A stretch of DNA of 64,000 nucleotides. Source: CAG-217 sp963605415. GTDB taxonomy: Bacteria > Bacillota > Clostridia > Oscillospirales > Acutalibacteraceae. Every line of letters starts with the position of its first letter. The first letter of the stretch is position 1. The position numbers were made by a program, and so were the translations under genes. The notes beneath the pieces are model-generated. The model worked only from the letters and a program-made list of their open reading frames with translations. It was not told where the DNA came from and made no database searches. Shown piece after piece: positions 49,832 to 56,532 of the stretch. Location: positions 1-64,000 of the forward strand of contig CAVCUL010000008.1 in NCBI GenBank assembly GCA_963605415.1, given 5' to 3'.

Positions 49832-51127
49832 ATGAGCAAGAAATACGCATTTGAGACTTTGCAGCTGCATGTTGGCCAGGAGCAGGCGGACCCTGCTACC
49901 GACTCCAGAGCCGTGCCGATCTACCAGACAACTTCTTATGTATTCCATAACAGCGACCACGCCCAGGCCCGTTTTGGCCTGGCAGACGCCGGTAACATTT
50001 ACGGCCGTCTGACCAATTCCACCCAGGATGTGTTTGAAAAGCGCATTGCCGCTTTGGAGGGCGGCGTAGCCGGTTTGGCAACCGCCAGCGGCGCGGCTGC
50101 TTTGGCTTACACCTTCCAGGCGCTGGCCAAGGCCGGTGACCACATTGTCAGCGCCAAGACCATTTACGGCGGCACTTACAACTACCTGGAGCACACCTTC
50201 CCGGAGCACGGTGTTAAGACCACCTTTGTTGATCCGGACGATCTGCAAAACTTTGAGGACGCTATTCAGGACAACACCAAGCTGATCTTCTTTGAGACCC
50301 TGGGCAACCCCAACTCCAACCTGGTGGACATTGAGGCCCTGGCCGAGATCGCCCACAAGCACGGCATTCCGCTGGTGGCGGACAGCACCTTTGCCACGCC
50401 TTACCTGCTGCGCCCCATTGAGTACGGCGTAGACATTGTGGTCCACAGCGCCACCAAGTTCATCGGCGGCCACGGCACCACCCTGGGCGGCGTGATCGTA
50501 GACAGCGGCAAGTTCGATTGGGAAAAGAGCGGCAAGTTCCCGCAGCTCACCGAGCCCAACGCCAGCTACCACGGCATCAGCTTTGTGCAGGCTGCCGGTC
50601 CGGCTGCGTTTGCCACCTATATCCGCGCCATTCTGCTGCGCGATACCGGCGCTGCCATCTCTCCCTTTAACGCATTCCTGCTGCTGCAGGGCGTAGAGAC
50701 CCTGTCCCTGCGTGTGGAGCGCCATGTGGAGAACACCAAGAAGGTGCTGGAGTACCTGCAAAATCACCCGCTGGTAGAGCATGTGAACCACCCGTCCCTG
50801 GATCCCAAGTATCAGGATCTGTATAACAAGTATTTCCCGAATGGCGCCGGTTCCATCTTCACCTTTGACATTAAGGGCGGCGAAAAAGAGGCCAAGGCCT
50901 TTATCGACGCGCTGGAGATCTTCTCTCTGCTGGCCAATGTGGCAGATGTAAAGTCTCTGGTGATCCACCCCAAGACCACCACCCACTCCCAGCTGTCTGA
51001 GCAGGAGTTCAACGAGCAGAAGATTTTTGACAACACCATCCGTCTTTCTATCGGCACCGAGAACATCAACGACATTATCGCCGATCTGGAGCAGGGATTT
51101 GACGCTGTAAAAGCGCTGAACGCCTGA
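49832..51127 (+). CDS. metY: O-acetylhomoserine sulfhydrylase / aminocarboxypropyltransferase
   Basis: PLP enzyme of the Cys/Met metabolism family making homocysteine from O-acetylhomoserine and sulfide. 431 residues, with the insert typical of MetY. PLP Lys in VHSATKFIGGHGTTLGG (about residue 208); YGRLTNST and SGAAALAYTF shape the cofactor site; C-terminal LSIGTENINDII. GAAAGGAA ribosome site. cysK follows after 43 bases with AAGGAG. The pair channels sulfide into homocysteine and cysteine. Confidence 0.95.
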   Translation: MSKKYAFETLQLHVGQEQADPATDSRAVPIYQTTSYVFHNSDHAQARFGLADAGNIYGRLTNSTQDVFEKRIAALEGGVAGLATASGAAALAYTFQALAKAGDHIVSAKTIYGGTYNYLEHTFPEHGVKTTFVDPDDLQNFEDAIQDNTKLIFFETLGNPNSNLVDIEALAEIAHKHGIPLVADSTFATPYLLRPIEYGVDIVVHSATKFIGGHGTTLGGVIVDSGKFDWEKSGKFPQLTEPNASYHGISFVQAAGPAAFATYIRAILLRDTGAAISPFNAFLLLQGVETLSLRVERHVENTKKVLEYLQNHPLVEHVNHPSLDPKYQDLYNKYFPNGAGSIFTFDIKGGEKEAKAFIDALEIFSLLANVADVKSLVIHPKTTTHSQLSEQEFNEQKIFDNTIRLSIGTENINDIIADLEQGFDAVKALNA

Positions 51128-51170
51128 TTTGACCGACAATTTCATTTGAATTTGAAAAGGAGTTAGTATC

Positions 51171-52100
51171 ATGGCAATTTATAAATCTATCCTGGACCTG
51201 GTTGGCGGCACCCCGCTGGTGGAGCTGACCCAGTTTGAAAAAGAGAACGACCTGAAAGCAACCGTTTTGGCCAAGCTGGAGTATTTTAACCCGGCCGGTT
51301 CCGTAAAGGACCGGATCGCCAAGGCCATTGTGGAGGACGCAGAAAAGTCCGGCAAGTTGCAGCCCGGCGGCACCATTATTGAGCCTACCTCCGGCAACAC
51401 CGGTATCGGTCTGGCAGCTGTTGCTGCGGCCAAGAAATATCGCCTGATCATCACCATGCCGGAGACCATGAGCGTGGAGCGCCGCAACCTGATGAAAGCC
51501 TATGGCGCAGAGTTGGTACTCACTGAGGGGGCCAAGGGCATGAAAGGCGCCATCGCCAAGGCAGAGGAACTGCATGAGCAGATCCCCGGCTCTATCATTG
51601 CCGGTCAGTTTGTAAACCCGGTGAACCCGGCCACCCATAAGGCCACTACCGGCCCGGAGATCTGGAAAGACACCGAGGGTAAGGTAGACATTTTTGTGGC
51701 AGGCGTAGGCACCGGCGGTACGGTGTCCGGCGTGGGCGCATACCTGAAGAGTCAAAATCCTGATGTAAAAGTGGTTGCCGTAGAGCCCGCTTCCTCCCCG
51801 GTGCTGTCCACCGGCCAGGGCGGTGCCCATAAGATCCAGGGTATCGGCGCCGGCTTTGTTCCGGACACGCTGGATACCAAGATCTATGATGAGATCATTA
51901 CCGTTACCAATGAGGACGCTTTTGCTACCGGCAAGCGCCTGGCTAAGTCCGACGCTGTGCTCACCGGTATCAGCTCCGGCGCAGCCGTTTGGGCCGCCGA
52001 GCAGCTGGCCAAGCGCCCGGAGAACGCAGGCAAGACCATCGTAGCTCTGCTGCCGGATACCGGCGACCGCTACCTGTCCACCCCGCTGTTCCAGGACTGA
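51171..52100 (+). CDS. cysK: Cysteine synthase A
   Basis: O-acetylserine sulfhydrylase (PLP fold type II). 309 residues. PLP Lys in FNPAGSVKDRIA (about residue 44), substrate loop PTSGNTGIG (about 70-78), and the phosphate loop GVGTGGTVSG (about 177-186). No serine acetyltransferase gene is nearby. Second gene after metY, ending at a terminator. Confidence 0.96.
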   Translation: MAIYKSILDLVGGTPLVELTQFEKENDLKATVLAKLEYFNPAGSVKDRIAKAIVEDAEKSGKLQPGGTIIEPTSGNTGIGLAAVAAAKKYRLIITMPETMSVERRNLMKAYGAELVLTEGAKGMKGAIAKAEELHEQIPGSIIAGQFVNPVNPATHKATTGPEIWKDTEGKVDIFVAGVGTGGTVSGVGAYLKSQNPDVKVVAVEPASSPVLSTGQGGAHKIQGIGAGFVPDTLDTKIYDEIITVTNEDAFATGKRLAKSDAVLTGISSGAAVWAAEQLAKRPENAGKTIVALLPDTGDRYLSTPLFQD

Positions 52101-52115
52101 TTTTACCCCTAAAGA

Positions 52116-52158
52116 ATACCACCGCCCCGGCGCAAGCCAAAGCGGTGGTGTTTTTCTC
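52116..52158 (+). terminator. Terminator of metY-cysK
   Basis: ACCACCGC / GCGGTGGT stem with a long loop, then T5. Confidence 0.75.
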
Positions 52159-52166
52159 ATGGGGTG

Positions 52167-52195
52167 TTGACAAAATCCACACCCCGTGCTACTAT
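52167..52195 (+). promoter_or_regulatory. Promoter of candidate antitoxin RNA
   Basis: TTGACA (52167-52172), 17 bases, TACTAT (52190-52195); no protein gene follows on this strand before the next terminator. Confidence 0.65.
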
Positions 52196-52201
52196 AAAGA
52201 C

Positions 52202-52291
52202 AGATAAGGAGCGTGCCGGATAGACGGTGTGCCCTTGGCTGGTTAAAGATTAACCGCGCGTTTTCTCAGGACGGGGCGGTTAATCTTTTTT
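52202..52291 (+). ncRNA. Candidate type I antitoxin small RNA
   Basis: About 90 bases from the predicted start of the promoter at 52167 to a strong terminator (AGATTAACCGC at 52247-52257 pairs with GCGGTTAATCT at 52276-52286, then T run). It is convergent with, and complementary to, the 3' end and last codons of the toxin-like gene on the other strand, the arrangement of txpA/ratA-like systems. Confidence 0.55.
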
Positions 52292-52348
52292 GATTATATA
52301 CAGAATGACAGCAATAAGTACCAGGGTGATAATCGTTGCGTACTCCAT
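52280..52348 (-). CDS. Putative type I toxin-like small membrane peptide
   Basis: 22 residues: MEYATIITL start, one continuous hydrophobic helix (Ile/Leu/Val/Ala) and a basic-acidic tail YIIKKD. GAGGGGG lies eight bases before ATG 52348. Its transcript starts at a perfect consensus promoter about 100 bases upstream and has a long structured leader (CCCTCTTTCTGAGAGGG), and its 3' end overlaps a convergent small RNA. Size, charge and layout match toxins that depolarise the membrane. I do not recognise the exact family. Confidence 0.55.
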   Translation of the reverse strand: MEYATIITLVLIAVILYIIKKD

Positions 52349-52452
52349 ATAGTTCACCCCCTCTCTGTTGATCTTGAGGGGGAAAGATACACCCTCTCAG
52401 AAAGAGGGCAAACCGCCTACCGCTATTTGGTCGTTTTCCTTATCCACTGTTT

Positions 52453-52481
52453 ATTATAGAGCGTAGTTGCCCGCTTGTCAA
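52453..52481 (-). promoter_or_regulatory. Consensus promoter of toxin-like gene
   Basis: Minus strand TTGACA (52476-52481), exactly 17 bases, TATAAT (52453-52458). Confidence 0.75.
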
Positions 52482-52493
52482 CCGATGGCCCGC

Positions 52494-52522
52494 TTGACAA
52501 ATCATGCCGGATATATTAAAAT
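52494..52522 (+). promoter_or_regulatory. Promoter of tRNA-Pro region
   Basis: TTGACA (52494-52499), 17 bases, TAAAAT (52517-52522). Confidence 0.65.
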
Positions 52523-52561
52523 AACTCAAGTGTCCGGCAGCATATATATAATAATCGCGCA

Positions 52562-52601
52562 CCGAGGTGTAGCTCATCTGGTAGAGCGCTTGGTTTGGGA
52601 G
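52562..52601 (+). pseudogene. Truncated tRNA-Pro 5' half
   Basis: CCGAGGTG acceptor strand, intact D arm (GCTC/GAGC) and anticodon arm CTTGG-TTTGGGA with a UGG anticodon, but the 3' half of the anticodon stem (CCAAG), T arm and CCA are missing; the sequence turns unrelated after the loop. The full tRNA-Pro begins 33 bases later. Confidence 0.7.
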
Positions 52602-52633
52602 AATACGACCAGCTGGATAAAATAACGAAATAA

Positions 52634-52709
52634 CCGGGTGTAGCGCAGTTGGTAGCGCGCCTGCTTTGGGAGCAGGATGCCGCAGGTTCGAATCCTGTCA
52701 CTCGGACCA
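52634..52709 (+). tRNA. tRNA-Pro (UGG)
   Basis: Cloverleaf: CCGGGTG/CACTCGG acceptor (one G-U), D arm GCGC/GCGC, anticodon stem CCTGC/GCAGG with loop TTTGGGA (anticodon TGG), T arm GCAGG-TTCGAAT-CCTGT, discriminator A and encoded CCA. Confidence 0.95.
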
Positions 52710-52718
52710 CCTTTCTTT

Positions 52719-52746
52719 GAAAAACCGCCTAAAAAGGCGGTTTTTC
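52719..52746 (+). terminator. Terminator of tRNA-Pro
   Basis: AAAACCGCCT / AGGCGGTTTT stem with AAAA loop and T run. Confidence 0.85.
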
Positions 52747-52763
52747 TGCGTTATAAGTTCAAT

Positions 52764-52917
52764 TTTTGAAGTGTACTTGACCACATCCCAATTGTGGTCA
52801 GAGCGGTAAAATGGAGGTTGTGGCCTCGGTGCGGAGGAGCATCGAAAACCACAAAATCCCTAACTCATCCCTAACAGGAGTATTTTCAACATTTTTGCAC
52901 GTAGGTATGACAATATC
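52764..52917. other. Gap between tRNA and ATPase promoter
   Basis: No gene seen. Contains a TGACCACA / TTGTGGTCA hairpin (about 52779-52801) and a close direct repeat of 'tccctaac' (about 52857-52876). One end of the mobile element could lie here, but no second copy of an attachment core is visible in the window. Confidence 0.35.
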
Positions 52918-52946
52918 TTGAAATTTTCGGCATTATGCACTATAAT
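52918..52946 (+). promoter_or_regulatory. Promoter of AAA ATPase gene
   Basis: TTGAAA (52918-52923), 17 bases, TATAAT (52941-52946). Confidence 0.7.
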
Positions 52947-52952
52947 ATCTCC

Positions 52953-53012
52953 ACGGTAGGCCTTTGTGCCACCAAGGCAACCGTATGGGTGTGTTCCCAT
53001 GCGGTCTTTTTT
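52953..53012 (+). promoter_or_regulatory. Leader attenuator ahead of AAA ATPase gene
   Basis: Two mutually exclusive folds. Terminator: ACCGTATGGG (52980-52989) pairs with CCCATGCGGT (52996-53005), followed by C and T6. Antiterminator: ACGGT (52953-52957) pairs with the same ACCGT (52980-52984), with inner GCCTT/AAGGC (52960-52964, 52974-52978). The gene starts only about 40 bases later, so the terminator must be bypassed for expression. Confidence 0.6.
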
Positions 53013-53050
53013 ATATCATTGTGATCCCTTTATGATAAGGAGAAAGAAAT

Positions 53051-54856
53051 ATGTATCAAAATAACCAGTTAGATTTACTGATTAATGCTTATGAAGGTAG
53101 CATTCCCCAAAATGTAGCCCAGGTTATTGCTACAATTCAAGCAATCTACAAGGCATACAACGATGATTACAGTCGATATACTGAAAACTATATTTCTATG
53201 ATGGAAAGCACCTTCAACAGTTTGAAAACTGCTCAGTTAATCCCTGAGGCTAAAGGCGGAAAACTACGCACCACAAAGCCAATCGACTCAGAAAATATTT
53301 TGGCCCTCTTGTCGGATTATCATGACAAATTATTCGGCCTCCGCTATTTGAAGTTCTTAAGTGAGGAAAAAAAGACAGTTGTATTTGTCGGGCCAAATGG
53401 TTGCGGGAAAACTACCCTTTTGCGAAATCTGATTAATGCAACCGGCGAAGATCAGATTGGGTATTATCCAGCAGATCGGCTTTTGGTGATTAATGACAGC
53501 TATAATCCAGAACGTGATTTTGCTACATTTTCTAAGAGCTACCAAAATGCAGACAAGTACGCAAGCGATATTGATAATCAATCACAGACACACTATATCG
53601 TTCAGCAAATAAACCAAACCATTACCCTATTTGAGAAGAAGCGAGCAACAGAAATGGATCTTTATGCAAAGGGAAAGCTGCGGCTGGAAGATAGCCTTAC
53701 TGAAAAAATACTGGGCATATGGAATGAGCTGATAAAAGATCGTATTTTATTCTCGGAAGGAGCTCTAAAGGTTCAAACATTAGGCGGAACGGAATATCCT
53801 ATTAAATATCTTAGTAGCGGCGAAAAAAGTATTTTCTACTTTCTTGCCTGCATCTTTCTTAAAGAGAAAAAGTCATATTATTTTGTTGACGAACCCGAGA
53901 ACAATCTCAATCCGTCAATTGTCTCCAAACTATGGGATATCATTGAGAAACACTGTGAAGGAAGTGTATTTGTCTACCTAACTCATGATAGCAACTTTGT
54001 TGCGTCGCGAACAAATAGCAAATTATTCTGGATTGAAAAGTATGATGGCACCGAATGGACCTATAAACCACTGCCCGAGAACGATAATCTTCCTCAGCAC
54101 CTCATGGTAGCCCTTGTGGGCAACAGAGAACCTGTCCTGTTCTGTGAATCGCAAGATGAATACAAGTATGACGATATTGTATTCAAAATGATGTTCCCTG
54201 AGTTCAAAGTTATTCCTGCCGCCGGATGCGATGCCGTTATTGCCAAAGTAAAAGCATATTCAATTGCCGGCCTCCCACAAAAAGCATTTGGAATAATTGA
54301 TTGCGATTACAAGGATCAAAACTATTTAGAAGGGCAGGAAACCGATGGTATCTTTCATTTGCCATTCTTTGAAATCGAGAATTTTCTTTTCTCAGAGGAA
54401 ATCATAACCGGTGTGATTGCGGCGTTCAGTCGTGACAAAGAGAATGCATTCGCAAATCTCAAGTCTGCACTAAAAAATGATTTCATCTCAAAAAAAGAGC
54501 AGTGGATTATCAGAAAGATTGCATTTCGTTTGAGAGAAACATTCTTCACCGGGAAAATTAAGAGACTAAAAGATTTTCCGGAATTAAAAGTGGAATACAC
54601 ATCTTTTAGCAGTAGTGTTGACTTAGATGCTTTACATGCCAGTTATGAGGCTGAAATCCAGCGAGTAATTGATGCAGATGACTACAACACTTTGCTTCGA
54701 TATTACGATAACAAAGGTATTTTCACAATGTTCCTCCCACAATTGAAACTCGAAAATAAAATGCCGTATAAAGAAGCCGTTTTTACTTATTTAAGCGAGC
54801 ACAAAGATGTGTTGACAGGTCTGCGAAGCAAGTATTTCCCCGGCATTATAGTATAA
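53051..54856 (+). CDS. AAA ATPase with C-terminal DUF4435/TOPRIM-like domain (candidate defence protein)
   Basis: 601 residues in clearly AT-rich DNA. ABC/SMC-like ATPase: Walker A GPNGCGKTT (about 114-122), signature LSSGEKS (about 255-261), Walker B YYFVDEPENN (about 277-286), and switch His in LTHDSN. From about residue 355 a DUF4435-type domain follows: EPVLFCESQDEYKYD, AAGCDAVIAKV and GIIDCDYKDQ, with acidic residues placed like a TOPRIM nuclease. The build parallels OLD-family nucleases and Gabija GajA, so an anti-phage role is inferred. It lies between tRNA-Pro and an integrase gene. AAGGAG ribosome site. No partner gene beside it. Confidence 0.82.
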   Translation: MYQNNQLDLLINAYEGSIPQNVAQVIATIQAIYKAYNDDYSRYTENYISMMESTFNSLKTAQLIPEAKGGKLRTTKPIDSENILALLSDYHDKLFGLRYLKFLSEEKKTVVFVGPNGCGKTTLLRNLINATGEDQIGYYPADRLLVINDSYNPERDFATFSKSYQNADKYASDIDNQSQTHYIVQQINQTITLFEKKRATEMDLYAKGKLRLEDSLTEKILGIWNELIKDRILFSEGALKVQTLGGTEYPIKYLSSGEKSIFYFLACIFLKEKKSYYFVDEPENNLNPSIVSKLWDIIEKHCEGSVFVYLTHDSNFVASRTNSKLFWIEKYDGTEWTYKPLPENDNLPQHLMVALVGNREPVLFCESQDEYKYDDIVFKMMFPEFKVIPAAGCDAVIAKVKAYSIAGLPQKAFGIIDCDYKDQNYLEGQETDGIFHLPFFEIENFLFSEEIITGVIAAFSRDKENAFANLKSALKNDFISKKEQWIIRKIAFRLRETFFTGKIKRLKDFPELKVEYTSFSSSVDLDALHASYEAEIQRVIDADDYNTLLRYYDNKGIFTMFLPQLKLENKMPYKEAVFTYLSEHKDVLTGLRSKYFPGIIV

Positions 54857-54914
54857 CAACACTCCGAATCTTGCTTTCGCACAAAAATAAAGGAGTTTTC
54901 CTTTCAACTGAAAA

Positions 54915-54955
54915 AGAGTGGCCCAAGGGACTGTGATTTATCCCTTGGCCCTCGT
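54915..54955. terminator. Terminator between ATPase and integrase genes
   Basis: GGCCCAAGGGA / TCCCTTGGCC stem; CTCGTTTCTTTT on the plus side, CACTCTTTTT on the minus side. Confidence 0.75.
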
Positions 54956-54960
54956 TTCTT

Positions 54961-56190
54961 TTATCCCACCTTCTCGAACGGTATCACCTTGCACCGGTTC
55001 TCCTCCGGTGGGTCAGGAGGTTCCAGGGTGTTGGCTGCCGTGACCGATTCCATGAAGCCGCTGATTTTTTCCGCCGCGCCTCGCTGCATATCGTTGGTGA
55101 TGTGCGTGTAGGTGTCCAGCGTGAACCCGGCGCTGAAATGGCCCAGCATACTGGACAGAGTCTTCACATCCACGCCGCTGGAGATGGCCATAGTTGCGAA
55201 GGTGTGTCTGAGATCATGGAAGCGCACATGCTCCTCGATGTCTGCGTTTTTCAGCAGCTTCCGGTTGATCCTTGACACGGCGTCCGGACTCCAGTAGCCG
55301 CCTGTCCGGGGCGACGGGAACAGGATGGGATTGTCCGGGTGCTGTTCATGCTCCCGCACCAGTAGGTCCACTGCCTGCTGAGATAGTGCCACCTTGCGGA
55401 CAGAGTTTTTCGTTTTCGGTTCCGTCACATCCAGCTCGCCCTCCATGCGGGTGACCTGCTTGTTCACCGTCAGGATGCGCTCTTTCACATTCAGGTCTGT
55501 CCACTGGAGCGCGAGAAGTTCGCCCCGGCGCAGGCCGCTGGACAGTTCCAGGTAGAACATGGGCAGGACGCCGTACTTCTCCGCCTCCTGAAGGTATCTT
55601 CCAATTTTCTCTGGCGGCAGGATGGTCATCTCCTTCTTGTCCTTGGGCGGGATGCGGCAGTTCTCGCAGGGGTTGTACGGGATGAGTCGCTCCTTCACCG
55701 CCTGCTTTAGCGCCGCCTGCAGCACTGCATGGACGCGCCGCACGAAGGTGTTGGACAAGGCTTTGCTGTTCTGCTTCGCCCCGCGCTGCATCCTGCCGTT
55801 CTCTTTCACATCGTTGTACATCTTCTGGATATGGATGGACGAGAGCTGCCTGAGCTTGATCGCGCCGATGGCCGGGATGATGTGGTGCTCAATGATTCCC
55901 TCATAGCCCTTGGCGGTGTTGTAGCGGATGTTGGGCTTGCTGTAAGTCTCAAACCACAGGCGGCACCACTCCGCTACGGTGTAGTCGCCGATGTGATTGA
56001 TGGGCACGCCCCGGTTTTCCCGAATGGCCTTCGCCAGCTTTTCCCTGCACTCCGCCTGGGTCTTGGCGGATACACTTTTCTGGATAGCCTTGCCGGTAAC
56101 CGGGTCGATGCCCTGGGTATATCTGCCCTCCCAGCGACCGCTGGGCTTTTTGCGGATGCTGCCCTCGCCGTTGGCTCGTTTCTTTGCCAT
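54961..56190 (-). CDS. Tyrosine integrase (Tn916/ICE type)
   Basis: Site-specific recombinase for integration and excision of the element. 409 residues: N-terminal arm-binding domain (GEGSIRKKPSGRWEGRYT), SAM-like core-binding domain (about 65-165) and catalytic domain with SGLRRGELLAL (Arg), HDLRHTFAT (HxxR), MLGHFSAGFTLDTYTH (His and nucleophile Tyr). All catalytic residues are present. An excisionase-like gene lies 55 bases upstream. High-GC, unlike the ATPase gene on its other side. Confidence 0.95.
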   Translation of the reverse strand: MAKKRANGEGSIRKKPSGRWEGRYTQGIDPVTGKAIQKSVSAKTQAECREKLAKAIRENRGVPINHIGDYTVAEWCRLWFETYSKPNIRYNTAKGYEGIIEHHIIPAIGAIKLRQLSSIHIQKMYNDVKENGRMQRGAKQNSKALSNTFVRRVHAVLQAALKQAVKERLIPYNPCENCRIPPKDKKEMTILPPEKIGRYLQEAEKYGVLPMFYLELSSGLRRGELLALQWTDLNVKERILTVNKQVTRMEGELDVTEPKTKNSVRKVALSQQAVDLLVREHEQHPDNPILFPSPRTGGYWSPDAVSRINRKLLKNADIEEHVRFHDLRHTFATMAISSGVDVKTLSSMLGHFSAGFTLDTYTHITNDMQRGAAEKISGFMESVTAANTLEPPDPPEENRCKVIPFEKVG

Positions 56191-56245
56191 TTATGATCCC
56201 TCCTTTTTAACACAAACACATACCACAGAATCTCCGAAATAGCTA

Positions 56246-56464
56246 TCATAATATTTCAGACTTTTTCACAGCCTGCTCATCGATCCATTCCATGAATTTG
56301 TCACGGGGGACGATGATTCGGCTGCCCAGTGTGATGGTGGGGAAATCCCGACGGTGCGCCACCTCGTAGGCGTGGGCCAGGCCGATGCCCAGCACATGGG
56401 ACACATCCTCCACGGTCAGCATCAGAGGAAGTTCGTCAAACGAATTGTATTTGGATTTTCGCAT
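56246..56464 (-). CDS. Excisionase-family helix-turn-helix protein
   Basis: 72 residues with a MerR-like winged helix (LMLTVEDVSHVLGIGLAHAYEVAHRRDFPTITLG... in shape 'HTH_17'), ending in PRDKFMEWID as in Tn916 Xis-like proteins. Probably directs the integrase toward excision. It precedes int in the same direction. Confidence 0.85.
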   Translation of the reverse strand: MRKSKYNSFDELPLMLTVEDVSHVLGIGLAHAYEVAHRRDFPTITLGSRIIVPRDKFMEWIDEQAVKKSEIL

Positions 56465-56532
56465 TCAGTTCCTTTCTACCTTCCGCTCGGAAGGGTTTTA
56501 TTCTTTGTTTTGCGGCGCAGTTTCTGCGCCGC

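Noticed and set aside
49530..49832. SAM or S-box riboswitch ahead of metY
   Set aside because: None of the conserved S-box blocks seen; the leader fits an ORF and operator better.
52562..52601. Functional second tRNA-Pro
   Set aside because: Lacks the 3' anticodon strand, T arm and acceptor 3' strand, so cannot form a cloverleaf.
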